From the NCBI GenBank assembly GCA_016932095.1, contig JAFGDN010000053.1, forward strand, positions 1 through 64,000: DNA of 64,000 nt, read 5' to 3'. Positions 33,166 to 41,991 of this stretch are shown here, piece after piece (position 1 is the first letter of the stretch; every line of letters begins with the position of its first letter). The stretch comes from Sedimentisphaerales bacterium (lineage in GTDB: Bacteria; Planctomycetota; Phycisphaerae; Sedimentisphaerales; Anaerobacaceae). A program made the translations under genes and the position numbers. The notes below the pieces were generated by a model. It was not told where the DNA came from, made no database searches, and worked only from the letters and a program-made list of their open reading frames with translations.

Positions 33166-34881
33166 ATGAACCGTGCAACAAGAACAAAAAAATGCAATGG
33201 ATTTGCTCTTCCGCTTGTAATTATTGTAGTCATCATTCTGGCGGCCCTTGCCACCGGACTTCTGTTCGCAAGTTACCTCGTGCGAGTCCAAGCCGTTAAG
33301 GCAAAGTGTGAAACCGAGGCGATGCTCGCCGCTGAGGCCGGCTTCGAGAAGGGAATCTTCTGGATGACACGGCAGAAAGACATCCTCGGCGCTCTCCAGA
33401 GCGGCGCAAATGAGGGAACCATCGATTTTGACGGCAGCTCCTGCGAATATATCGTCGATTTTGACGATTTCATCGGCGCTCAGCCCGTTTTTAGAATCAT
33501 CTCCACCGGCACAAGCGGCGTCTCAAAGAGAGTCGTGGACGTCCAGGTCATTCAGGAAATCACCGGCTGGGTTATGGGCAAGTGTCGTATCCCGACTGGT
33601 CCGACTTCCACCGGGCAAGTCAACTTCGCCAGCGGCGAAATCCTCGATATCCCCATTCACATCAATAACCTTAATGATACGCCGGACGAACGAGATATAT
33701 ATATTTCCGGCAGCCCTCGCTTTCTGCAGAAAGTTGAAATGGGCGAATCGAGAAGAACCGCCGGCAACTTCGACAAGTACAGCACCATTATGTCGTTCTT
33801 TGAAGAAGCCATCTATTTTGACCAGCCAAACGTTCGAATCACCGACGAGGACTCCGTTACCAGCAAAGTCAATCGCTTCCGAGACAGCACCGACCCCGCC
33901 TTCCGATTTACACCCGAAGGTAATGCACAGGTTTCCAACCCGCAAAGAGCAGTTCAGCTCGAGTTTTATGTTCAGGACGGCATCGGAAAAGTCCGCATCA
34001 CCAATAACTGCACCGTCCTGGGGTATCAACGCAACACGACGCATGATTACAAAATCAAACCTGGCTCAAACCCGCAAACGTATCAGACATATTATGTTTA
34101 CGCTTATCATTATGCCCCGTCAAACCAGGCCCCTGTAACCGTTAACATCGAGGATACTTACGTAACGCAGACATTCGGCACCAAGCAAAGCGACCCAGGC
34201 GGTCAAATCTTCGTCGATGGCAACGTCATCATCGGCTCTGAACTATACGACCAGATGACCGTAAAGGGCACAATGACCGTCGTCGCAACGGGAAATATCT
34301 GGATTGGCGATTCTATTGTCGTTGACGGCCCGCGCGACGCAACAACTCAACTGCCTAAAGATGAAAATCCGAACATCCTCGGCCTCATCGCACAGGGCGT
34401 CGTCAAAGTCGTTGACCCCGGCTTCTCAGCTTATTCATCGGGACTGTCAAACTATTACCCCGGCCAGGCCCCAGCCTCCGTTCCCGATAAGCAGTACCCC
34501 TCTTTGCCGGCGTATAATCATAGTTATAAACCCATTGGCAACGGCTCCGGCACAAACCGCGTGCTGCCTCGCTCCGTGATAGTTGAAGCCGCTGTTACTG
34601 TCGGCGGCGGCGGCTGGGGAGCTGAAAACGTCGCAAAGGGCAGCAGTTACGGCGGCAGAAAAGAAAACTCGACGACCTACAAACAGGACTTCCTGATTCT
34701 GAGGGGGACCATTTCAGAAAGTATCAGGGGCGTTGTCGGTATCGTTAATTCTGATGGTTTCATCAAGCAGTATTACCTCGACAGGCGTTTGCTCACGGGA
34801 ATTCTGCCCGGCGACCTCTGGTTCGGCGGCAAATACGTCCCGGCGCCCGCCGGCTGGCACGACTACCGCCCCGAAGAATAA
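33166..34881 (+). CDS. PilX/GspK-like pilus assembly protein
   Basis: The product (571 aa) begins with a basic segment and a hydrophobic helix (NGFALPLVIIVVIILAALAT) without the usual +5 Glu, as in PilX/GspK-type tip pseudopilins. The AEAGFEKGIFWMTRQ segment follows, typical of PilX N-terminal helices (the AE-G pattern). The rest is a large beta-rich domain with a repeated I-V-G-N-V-x-I pattern (GQIFVDGNVIIGSELY, TMTVVATGNIWIGDSIVV) like parallel beta-helices. It starts 6 bases after the previous gene. Probably it caps a short pseudopilus. Confidence 0.75.
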   Translation: MNRATRTKKCNGFALPLVIIVVIILAALATGLLFASYLVRVQAVKAKCETEAMLAAEAGFEKGIFWMTRQKDILGALQSGANEGTIDFDGSSCEYIVDFDDFIGAQPVFRIISTGTSGVSKRVVDVQVIQEITGWVMGKCRIPTGPTSTGQVNFASGEILDIPIHINNLNDTPDERDIYISGSPRFLQKVEMGESRRTAGNFDKYSTIMSFFEEAIYFDQPNVRITDEDSVTSKVNRFRDSTDPAFRFTPEGNAQVSNPQRAVQLEFYVQDGIGKVRITNNCTVLGYQRNTTHDYKIKPGSNPQTYQTYYVYAYHYAPSNQAPVTVNIEDTYVTQTFGTKQSDPGGQIFVDGNVIIGSELYDQMTVKGTMTVVATGNIWIGDSIVVDGPRDATTQLPKDENPNILGLIAQGVVKVVDPGFSAYSSGLSNYYPGQAPASVPDKQYPSLPAYNHSYKPIGNGSGTNRVLPRSVIVEAAVTVGGGGWGAENVAKGSSYGGRKENSTTYKQDFLILRGTISESIRGVVGIVNSDGFIKQYYLDRRLLTGILPGDLWFGGKYVPAPAGWHDYRPEE

Positions 34882-34949
34882 ACTTTCAGACCTTCCAACG
34901 CTTCGCCAAAAAGCACTCCTGAGTATTCTCATTTAATTGCAGGGCAGGG

Positions 34950-34977
34950 TTTACCACGCCTCCGTTGCCGTTATAAT
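34950..34977 (+). promoter_or_regulatory. Promoter giving a leaderless pseudouridine synthase mRNA
   Basis: TTTACC (34950-34955), 16 bases and a perfect TATAAT (34972-34977). The expected transcription start is 34984-34985, at the GTG start codon of the next gene. Confidence 0.65.
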
Positions 34978-34984
34978 ATGGATT

Positions 34985-35716
34985 GTGACGACAGAGCGAT
35001 TACAAAAAATCTTGGCGGCGGCCGGTATTGCTTCCAGGCGAAAATGCGAGGAGCTTATCCTCGAAGGAATGGTTCGCGTCAACGGCAAAGTCATTGACAC
35101 ACTGCCCGCCTTTGTGAATCCCGATAAGGACGTAATCAACGTCGGCCAAAGACGGCTCAGACCACAGCCCAAAGTTTACTTCCTGCTCAATAAACCCAAA
35201 GGCGTGATTTGCACAAATTTCGACCCGCAGCACAGAACAAAAGCAATCGACCTCGTCCCGACCCGGCAACGAATCTTCTGTGTCGGCCGGCTTGATATCG
35301 ACACCACGGGCCTGATTATCCTAACCAACGATAGCGAACTCGCCAATCGCCTGACCCACCCCAAATACGGCATAACCAGGACCTATATCGCCGAGGTCAA
35401 AGGCCGAATCGAAGGCCCACAGGCGGAAAAACTCAAACACGGCGTCTGGCTGGCTGAAGGCAAATCCTCCAAATCCGCCGTCAAAATCCTCAAACGCGGC
35501 TACGAAAACTCACTTATCGAGGTTACGATTACTGAAGCCCTTAACCGCGAGGTTCGCCGAATGTTAGCCAAAGTCGGCCTGCCAGTCAAATCTCTCAAAC
35601 GCATTCGCATAGGCAAAATCGACGCCCGCGGCCTCGGAATCGGCAAATTCCGACCCCTCTATCCATCCGAAGTCGCCTATCTTAAAAAATCTGCCGCCGG
35701 AAGCACAAAAGGTTAA
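34985..35716 (+). CDS. rRNA pseudouridine synthase (RsuA/RluB/E/F family)
   Basis: The product isomerises uridine to pseudouridine in ribosomal RNA. An S4 RNA-binding domain (ERLQKILAAAGIASRRKCEE) is followed by the catalytic domain with LLNKPKGVICTN, the catalytic Asp in GRLDIDTTGLIILTND, and ITEALNREVRRMLAKVG. About 243 residues from the GTG at 34985; I prefer this start because the -10 box ends 7 bases before it and there is no ribosome site. The frame stays open upstream to a TTG at 34937, which would lie ahead of the promoter. RluB-like by the layout, but the target base is not certain. Confidence 0.9.
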   Translation: MTTERLQKILAAAGIASRRKCEELILEGMVRVNGKVIDTLPAFVNPDKDVINVGQRRLRPQPKVYFLLNKPKGVICTNFDPQHRTKAIDLVPTRQRIFCVGRLDIDTTGLIILTNDSELANRLTHPKYGITRTYIAEVKGRIEGPQAEKLKHGVWLAEGKSSKSAVKILKRGYENSLIEVTITEALNREVRRMLAKVGLPVKSLKRIRIGKIDARGLGIGKFRPLYPSEVAYLKKSAAGSTKG

Positions 35717-35795
35717 AAAAAACGTATTGGAACACAGCGAGCAAATTGAAATCATCGCTATGCCACGTCGATTATAGGACTCTGATAAAAACGCC

Positions 35796-35824
35796 TTGCA
35801 TTTGAACAGCAAAACGTGTATAAT
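35796..35824 (+). promoter_or_regulatory. Promoter of the HTH membrane protein gene
   Basis: TTGCAT (35796-35801), 17 bases and a perfect TATAAT (35819-35824), start near 35831, leader about 54 bases. It has the same -35 hexamer and spacing as the promoter at 3785-3813. Confidence 0.8.
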
Positions 35825-35884
35825 AAATTAACGAAGAAAAAGAAAAATGACGTATAAAAATTACTCTTCGGGGAACGTGTAATT

Positions 35885-36943
35885 ATGGCCGGTATGTTCT
35901 ATTCATCAAAAGAGGTTAGTGAAAAATTAGGTAAAAGCGAAGCAGACATTCGGGAACTTGTTAAGCTGGGCCGTTTACGTGAATTTCGCGATGGGCCGAA
36001 CCTGCTTTTCAAGGTTGATGAAGTCAACGCCCTGATGAGCGACACAAGCGCAATGGGTATTAAAAAGGAGGAAGAACAGCCCGCCGAGCAAGCGGCGCAA
36101 ACCGAGGCCGAGGCGGAAGAAATTCTGCTTGCACCTGAGACGCCCGAAAAGCCGGCAGGCGAGGAGATTCAGCTAACCGACGCCGACACCCAGATTGTCG
36201 AGGAAGGTATAAAGGTATTGGGCGAAACCGACACCGTATCATCGTTGAAGGAAAGCGGCGATGAGACCTTCGGACTGGGAGATACGAAATCCGCAACGCC
36301 GGCGTCGCCCGCCAAAGAGGCGTCACTCGAAGAAATTGAAAAAGACGTCAGTTTGGACACATTCGGCTCCGGCTCAGGCCTTCTCGACCTGTCACTACAG
36401 GCCGACGATACGTCGCTGGGCGGGATTTTAGACGAGATTTACACAACCGGAGCGGACGGCAAGCCCGCCGAGGTCGCCAAAGAAGCCACGGGAGCGGCGC
36501 CGTCAACGGAAGATTCTGCGTTGGAAGTCGCCGCAGAAGCCGACCAGTTGCTTTCAGAAGCACAATTCCCTGAGACACCGGTTGCGCCGGCAATGTCACC
36601 GGCTGTAATGGCCCAGGCATACGCCGAGGTCCCCCCTGACTCGTTAAGCAACGCACTGGGCGTTATGCTTATCATACCGCTGCTGGCCGTCATTTATACG
36701 GCGATAGTAACCCTGGCTGCCTTCAGTGAAAACGGTATGCCATCGATGCTTTCAATTGTTAAGAGCGTTCAGGGCTTTATCTGGTATATCGCCATCGGTA
36801 TGGCCGTCGCGTCAGGCGCGATAGTCGGCGTAGGAGCAATGATGGGCGGCGAGAAAAAACCCAAGGCCCCCAAAGCACCTAAACCGCCCAAAGTCAAAAA
36901 ACAAAAACCGCCAAAACCGGTGAAAGAGAAAAAGAGCAAATAA
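35885..36943 (+). CDS. Helix-turn-helix (HTH_17/MerR-like) protein with two membrane helices
   Basis: The product (352 aa) begins with an excisionase/MerR-like winged helix (FYSSKEVSEKLGKSEADIRE, then LVKLGRLREF and LLFKVDEVNAL). A long acidic low-complexity linker (residues ~55-255) follows, then two hydrophobic helices (LGVMLIIPLLAVIYTAIVTL and FIWYIAIGMAVASGAIVGVG), and a tail of Lys-Pro repeats (KPKAPKAPKPPKVKKQ). A DNA-binding-type domain on a membrane-anchored protein suggests tethering of DNA or a protein partner to the membrane; it may not bind DNA at all. Such proteins are seen in Phycisphaerae, but no function is known to me. Confidence 0.8.
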   Translation: MAGMFYSSKEVSEKLGKSEADIRELVKLGRLREFRDGPNLLFKVDEVNALMSDTSAMGIKKEEEQPAEQAAQTEAEAEEILLAPETPEKPAGEEIQLTDADTQIVEEGIKVLGETDTVSSLKESGDETFGLGDTKSATPASPAKEASLEEIEKDVSLDTFGSGSGLLDLSLQADDTSLGGILDEIYTTGADGKPAEVAKEATGAAPSTEDSALEVAAEADQLLSEAQFPETPVAPAMSPAVMAQAYAEVPPDSLSNALGVMLIIPLLAVIYTAIVTLAAFSENGMPSMLSIVKSVQGFIWYIAIGMAVASGAIVGVGAMMGGEKKPKAPKAPKPPKVKKQKPPKPVKEKKSK

Positions 36944-37362
36944 AAAACCAACCAAAGACGTAAGGATTATTCTCTTACACAAAATTCGGCAACCTCTCTC
37001 CAAAGTAGTCCATTGAAGGAAAAGGGCCTTCATTTGCGCACTTAATTCCCCTGCTATGGGTGCAACTCTAATTTGTAGATGGTTGACTATATCGCCGAAC
37101 AGTTGTTCCTGAACTGCCGATTGACAGTTTACACAACCGATACTCGTCCCGTGAGATAGCATATCCACGAAACTATCTGCCATTTTTAATATTTTATCTT
37201 ATGGGACGAGCCGCATAACCGCAACTTTTCAACACACCCCGCCGAAGTTAGCCAAAAACTCGAATCGCACCCCATTATTTCTTTATTCAAAAAACAGCGT
37301 TGAAGTATGGCAGGCGTACGTATATAATAACGGGTTCATGCGATTTGAGGTCTAAATTCAAG
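36944..37362. other. Intergenic region and dxs leader
   Basis: No convincing gene. A minus-strand frame (36960-37183) reads partly protein-like but has no ribosome site and runs into the antisense of the HTH gene. CTCGTCCC (37143-37150) and GGGACGAG (37202-37209) form an inverted repeat. The dxs promoter is at 37300-37328. Confidence 0.5.
37300..37328 (+). promoter_or_regulatory. Promoter of dxs-nadK
   Basis: TTGAAG (37300-37305), 17 bases and a perfect TATAAT (37323-37328); start near 37335. This rules out the TTG at 37300 as the dxs start. Confidence 0.75.
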
Positions 37363-39393
37363 ATGCAGAGAGTAAATTCAGGGAAGCAAACAAGAGGCAC
37401 CGGTAAAGTTAAGCCGGTCCCTGCCCCTTCACCCCCCGAGAGACCAGGTATCGAGCAAGGCGTTCCCGACAAGGTTGGGGCAGTCAGGGATGAATGGGCA
37501 GGCATGGCTCTACTTGCGGGGGTAAATGGGCCAGGGGATTTAAAAGCCCTATCGACAGCTCAATTAAAGCAATTGGCGGATGAGATACGCCGGCTTATTC
37601 TGGAGACGGTCAGCGAGACGGGCGGACATCTTGCGAGCAACCTCGGGGTGGTCGAATTGACGCTTGCATTGCACTACGTGTTTGACTTCGGGCAGGATAA
37701 GCTTCTCTGGGACGTTGGTCATCAATGTTACGCTCATAAAATAATCACGGGCAGGAAGGAGCAATTCCGAAATCTGCGTCATACCGGCGGGATAAGCGGT
37801 TTCCCGAATCCCGAGGAAAGCCAGTACGACCAGTTTGTCGTAGGGCACGCGGGGACGTCTATCGGGACGGCCATAGGGATGGCGCTTGGCAGAGCTAAGC
37901 AGGGAAAACGCGAAAAGATTGTAGCTCTGGTCGGCGACGCGAGCATTGTCAACGGGACAAGCTTCGAGGCGCTTAATAATCTCGGGCTGGTAAAAAGACA
38001 GCTTTTGATTGTGCTCAACGACAACTCAATGGCGATAGACCCCACCCAGGGCGCGGTCGCCAAATACCTTTCGAAGATTCGACTCAGCCAGACATACGAG
38101 GATTTGCGCAGGACCACGAACGATATTCTTTTACACGTGCCGTTTGTGGGCAAGACCGTCGAGGAAGCAATAGAGAAAATAAAGAAGAGCATTCGTATGG
38201 TTTTACCCGCCAGCCAGTTGTTCGAGAGTTTGAATATACCCTATTTCGGGCCCGTTGACGGGCACGATATCGGCTCGCTTATACAGTTATTTGGCGCGTT
38301 AAAGCAGGTTGAGCATCCCGTTATTCTTCACTGTCATACGAAAAAAGGGATGGGTTTTAAGCCGGCGGACAGCTTGCCGAGCAAATACCATTCGACGGGG
38401 CCGTTCAAAATAAACGGCGAGACAACAGAGGGGCATGTTGAAAGCGACAGAAAGAGCTTTACGGATGTGTTCGGCGAGGAACTGACGAATTTGGCCGAGA
38501 AAGACAAGAGGATTATCGCGATAACCAGCGCGATGTGCGACGGGACGGGCCTGATGGAATTTCGCAAGCGGTTCAGCGACCGGTTTTACGACGTCGGGAT
38601 AGCGGAAAGCGCGGCGGTTGAGATAGCAGCCGGAATGGCAAAAAGCGGGCTGCGCCCGGTGGTCTGTATTTACTCGACTTTTCTGCAGAGGAGTTTTGAC
38701 CAGATATTTCAGGAGGTATCTTTGCAGAATCTGCCGGTGATATTTTGCATTGACCGGGCAGGGGTGGTTGGCGCCGATGGGCCGACGCATCACGGGCTGA
38801 TGGACATCGGTTTTTTGCGTATGATGCCCAATCTGGTGCTTGTAGCGCCGGCGGATGCGGTTGAAATGAAGGGTGCGCTGGAATTCGCCATAAGCGTGGA
38901 GCGGCCTGTTTGTATAAGGTATCCGAAAGACATAATCACGGGCATCCGGGTTACGGAGGCAACCGCGGAGCCATTTGAGTTAGGCAAGTGTGTAACAACC
39001 AGGAGCAGTCAAAACGCCCGCGCGACGATAGTCAGTTACGGCAGTGTTCTCGCAGAGGCGATGACCGCGGCGAAGAAGCTGGCGGAAGAGGGATTTGAAG
39101 TTGACGTAATAAACGGACGGTTCGCAGCGCCCGTTGACGGGAAGATAGTGCAACTTCTGGAATCCGGCAAGCCGGTGATTACGGTTGAAGACCATGGAAA
39201 TTCATGCGGGTTCGGCTCGGCCATTCTGGAAGCAGCAGGACAGCGAACGAGAGGTTTTGAAAGCAGCGGAAAAGTGCGCATACTGGGGGTACCGAGACGG
39301 TTTATAAGACACAATTCGCGGGTCAGCCAGCTTATGGAGACGGGAATAAATGCCGATAAAATAACGGAAGCGGTGAAACAAATGCTTACGTGA
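37363..39393 (+). CDS. dxs: 1-deoxy-D-xylulose-5-phosphate synthase
   Basis: The product condenses pyruvate and glyceraldehyde 3-phosphate with thiamine diphosphate, the first step of the MEP isoprenoid pathway. Marks: GGHLASNLGVVELTLALHYV, WDVGHQCYAHKIITGR, the cofactor site GDASIVNGTSFEALNN (Ala in place of the third Gly of the usual GDG), GPVDGHDI and the transketolase-type pyrimidine domain. GAGGT lies upstream of the ATG at 37363. A later ATG at 37504 (MALLAGVNGPGDLKAL) fits the usual N-terminus better, so the first 47 residues (Pro/Gly-rich) may be untranslated. nadK follows by 9 bases. Confidence 0.93.
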   Translation: MQRVNSGKQTRGTGKVKPVPAPSPPERPGIEQGVPDKVGAVRDEWAGMALLAGVNGPGDLKALSTAQLKQLADEIRRLILETVSETGGHLASNLGVVELTLALHYVFDFGQDKLLWDVGHQCYAHKIITGRKEQFRNLRHTGGISGFPNPEESQYDQFVVGHAGTSIGTAIGMALGRAKQGKREKIVALVGDASIVNGTSFEALNNLGLVKRQLLIVLNDNSMAIDPTQGAVAKYLSKIRLSQTYEDLRRTTNDILLHVPFVGKTVEEAIEKIKKSIRMVLPASQLFESLNIPYFGPVDGHDIGSLIQLFGALKQVEHPVILHCHTKKGMGFKPADSLPSKYHSTGPFKINGETTEGHVESDRKSFTDVFGEELTNLAEKDKRIIAITSAMCDGTGLMEFRKRFSDRFYDVGIAESAAVEIAAGMAKSGLRPVVCIYSTFLQRSFDQIFQEVSLQNLPVIFCIDRAGVVGADGPTHHGLMDIGFLRMMPNLVLVAPADAVEMKGALEFAISVERPVCIRYPKDIITGIRVTEATAEPFELGKCVTTRSSQNARATIVSYGSVLAEAMTAAKKLAEEGFEVDVINGRFAAPVDGKIVQLLESGKPVITVEDHGNSCGFGSAILEAAGQRTRGFESSGKVRILGVPRRFIRHNSRVSQLMETGINADKITEAVKQMLT

Positions 39394-39402
39394 AAAGGGT
39401 TT

Positions 39403-40272
39403 ATGGGCAGAACAGCCGGAAAAAGACCGTTGAAGCTGGCGTTTTTAGGAGACCACAGGAAAGAGCACATAGCTGAGGCGATTGGCAGCTTTTCGGACTT
39501 CATAAAGGGCAAAGCCGAGGTCGTGGCAAGCTGCCGGACGAACGAGTGCACGCAAGAAATCCTGCGTGGAGCGGATTACGCCGTGGTGTTTGGGGGAGAC
39601 GGCTCCATCATTTCGGCGGCGAGGCAGTTGAGCCGGGCAGAGGTTCCAGTAATAGGGGTCAACGTCGGCAAGCTTGGCTACTTAGCGGAATTCAGCGTTG
39701 AGGAGCTCAAGGAATTTTTCCCCCGGCTCAGGCGCGGCGAGGCGCCGATAGAGAAGCGAATGATGCTCGTTTGCCGTATATTTCACAATGGCAAGGAGAG
39801 TTTCAGCTCAACGGCTGTCAACGACGTTTACGTAACGGCTGGACCTCCTTTCAGAATGATAGAACTCAAGATGTCAGTGGATGGTCAGCATTTGGGCGAG
39901 TGCATAAGCGACGGTCTTGTGGTATCGACGCCGACGGGTTCAACGGCGTACGGATTATCGGCAGGAGGGCCGATTTTATCGCAAAAAATGGAGGGGATGG
40001 TGATTACACCGATTTGCCCGCACAGCTTGAGTTTCAGGCCGATTGTGATTCGAGCAAACAGTGTAGTCGAGATTCGAGGGATACGTCTCAATGAAGGAAC
40101 AACCGTTTCAATAGACGGGCAGATTTGCGAGGAATTGTCCACAAATGACGTGGTGCAGGTGCAGCGAAATATGAAGCATTTCCTGATTGTAAACAATCCG
40201 GTTCGCAGTGAGTGGGATACGCTGTCGATGAAACTGCGATGGGCGGAAAAGCCCAAATACCAGGGAATTTAG
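39403..40272 (+). CDS. nadK: NAD kinase
   Basis: The product (289 aa) phosphorylates NAD to NADP. Motifs: FGGDGSIISAARQ (the GGDG catalytic loop), GVNVGKLGYLAEF, TAVNDVYVTAGPPFRMIELK, and STPTGSTAYGLSAGGPI (NAD-binding). Normal length. It starts 9 bases after dxs, so the two are co-transcribed; Dxs products enter an NADPH-consuming pathway, but this link is an inference. Confidence 0.95.
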   Translation: MGRTAGKRPLKLAFLGDHRKEHIAEAIGSFSDFIKGKAEVVASCRTNECTQEILRGADYAVVFGGDGSIISAARQLSRAEVPVIGVNVGKLGYLAEFSVEELKEFFPRLRRGEAPIEKRMMLVCRIFHNGKESFSSTAVNDVYVTAGPPFRMIELKMSVDGQHLGECISDGLVVSTPTGSTAYGLSAGGPILSQKMEGMVITPICPHSLSFRPIVIRANSVVEIRGIRLNEGTTVSIDGQICEELSTNDVVQVQRNMKHFLIVNNPVRSEWDTLSMKLRWAEKPKYQGI

Positions 40273-40313
40273 CAGAATATGAACCCGTGGAAGTTCCTAG
40301 AGTAGTTAATCTT

Positions 40314-41891
40314 ATGAGAAGCCGAAATCCAATATATATTGCCGTAATATTAGCGATTGCCTTTGCTGCGACGGGATTTGCGATTGAAAACCCTGTGGCA
40401 AACAATCCACTGGGGTTAGGCACAGTCCCGCAAACGGCGTATAAATCCGGGTTGATACCGAGTATCAAACCAATAGATACGAGGGGAAATCTTGTTATTA
40501 CAGGCAACGTTACCGGGGGGATGCAATTTCGGGGCATTGTTCCATACAGCAGCGTAACGGATTTTTCGATTGACCGCCGGTATTTAGCGAATACATCCGG
40601 GGGGATTGACTCGTTTCTAAAACGGACGGAAGGTTCACAATCCACCACGCAGGCAAAAGGAGGGCTTACGCCTTTTTATTCGCCTTCGATGACGGTCACA
40701 AAAACGATACCCGGAAGCGGAGGTATGATTACGTCGCAGAGCGTCAGCGGCTACACGGCACCACAATATTCGGGCGTCAGCATGCAAAGCGAGCAAACCC
40801 CTCGATTCGAATCAGGGCAAGCGGGATTGTATCAGAGAAGGTTTGCGCCACAACTTCTCCAGAGGCCGTTATCGACGAATCCAATGGATATTGAGAAGTC
40901 GGTTGTGACAGATGTTTCAAAATATCCACTGGGAGGTGAACAAGCTGCAGAGGAACGGCTGCTGGAAAATTTCTGGAAGCAAATGGGCGTTCAGATAACG
41001 CGAAAAACAGAGTCGCAGGCAGAAGAGGCGAAACAAATAAGCGGCATTGAGCCGAACATAGGGTCATACCTAGAAGGTTTGCAGGCAAGGCAGAGAGATA
41101 CACTGGGTAAAGGATTAAGGGAGCAGCCCGAACAAGTAGAGATTAGCGGATTGGAGGGGATTAGACAACGAGATGTATATGAGAAGATGAAGATACAATT
41201 AGGCAAGCCGGTGATAGTTGAGGGGATGCCTGAGAAAGGCGAAGAGCAGGTAACGGGTCAGTTCCCCGGCTTAATGGGGCAGGATTCGGCGAGCACGGGA
41301 CAAGCGTCTTCTTCGCTGCGATACGAAGGGCAGGCGGAGCCGAACGCGGCCTTATCGACAAAATCGGACGCTGGCGCAGCGGAAATGATTCTGGACACAT
41401 ATAAAAGCTTTGCCGCATACAATAACGACAGATTTAACAGGAGTATAAGGGCGGCGGAGCATTATATGAAACAGGGAAGGTTTTACAGGGCCGCCGACGC
41501 ATATACGGTTGCGACGGTCTATAAGCCGGAAGACCCACTCGGATACGCGGGCAAGAGTATAGCGCTGTTTGCGACGGGCGAATATATGAGCAGCTCGCTG
41601 TTTTTGGCCAGGGCGATGGAGATTTTTCCCGAATACCCTAAAATCAAGGTTGACCTTATTGAAATGATAGGCGATAAAGACACGGTTGAAAACAGGATAG
41701 TCGAGGCAAGAGAGTGGCTCGAAAAGAGCGGGTCGGGCGAGCTGGCGTTTTTGTTAAGTTACATTTATTATCAATTAGACCGGCTGGAGTTTGCCCGGCA
41801 GACGATAGAGTTTGCCGAGAAGAAACTGCCCGATTCGCAGGTGGTAGCCGCAATGAAGAAGGCGGTTAATGAGCGGTTAGGGAAGCACTAA
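40314..41891 (+). CDS. Exported protein with TPR-like C-terminal region
   Basis: I chose the ATG at 40314 (MRSRNPIYIAVILAIAFAAT), which starts a clear signal peptide ending GFAIE; the frame is open further upstream into nadK. The first ~330 residues are low in secondary structure and rich in Gln/Ser/Gly. Residues ~370-520 resemble tetratricopeptide repeats (NRSIRAAEHYMKQGRFYRAA, DAYTVATVYKPEDPLGYAGK, LEFARQTIEFAEKKL). It lies 41 bases after nadK. It probably mediates protein contacts in the periplasm. No family known to me. Confidence 0.75.
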   Translation: MRSRNPIYIAVILAIAFAATGFAIENPVANNPLGLGTVPQTAYKSGLIPSIKPIDTRGNLVITGNVTGGMQFRGIVPYSSVTDFSIDRRYLANTSGGIDSFLKRTEGSQSTTQAKGGLTPFYSPSMTVTKTIPGSGGMITSQSVSGYTAPQYSGVSMQSEQTPRFESGQAGLYQRRFAPQLLQRPLSTNPMDIEKSVVTDVSKYPLGGEQAAEERLLENFWKQMGVQITRKTESQAEEAKQISGIEPNIGSYLEGLQARQRDTLGKGLREQPEQVEISGLEGIRQRDVYEKMKIQLGKPVIVEGMPEKGEEQVTGQFPGLMGQDSASTGQASSSLRYEGQAEPNAALSTKSDAGAAEMILDTYKSFAAYNNDRFNRSIRAAEHYMKQGRFYRAADAYTVATVYKPEDPLGYAGKSIALFATGEYMSSSLFLARAMEIFPEYPKIKVDLIEMIGDKDTVENRIVEAREWLEKSGSGELAFLLSYIYYQLDRLEFARQTIEFAEKKLPDSQVVAAMKKAVNERLGKH

Positions 41892-41901
41892 AAAAAGAAA
41901 G

Positions 41902-41990
41902 GAACAGAGGACGGAAGACAGAGGGCAGAAAACAGATACCCCGGCTTCGCTTAAAAGCTACACCGAGGCAAGGAGGGGACGGAAAACAGA
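41902..41990 (+). repeat. Heptamer arrays upstream of dinG
   Basis: Five units at 41902-41936 read GAACAGA, GGACGGA, AGACAGA, GGGCAGA, AAACAGA. Two more (GGACGGA, AAACAGA) at 41977-41990 end one base before the TTG start of dinG. Confidence 0.85.
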
Positions 41991-41991
41991 T

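Noticed and set aside
37300-37362. TTG start of dxs at 37300
   Set aside because: The TTG is part of the -35 box of a strong promoter, so it cannot be on the transcript made from it.
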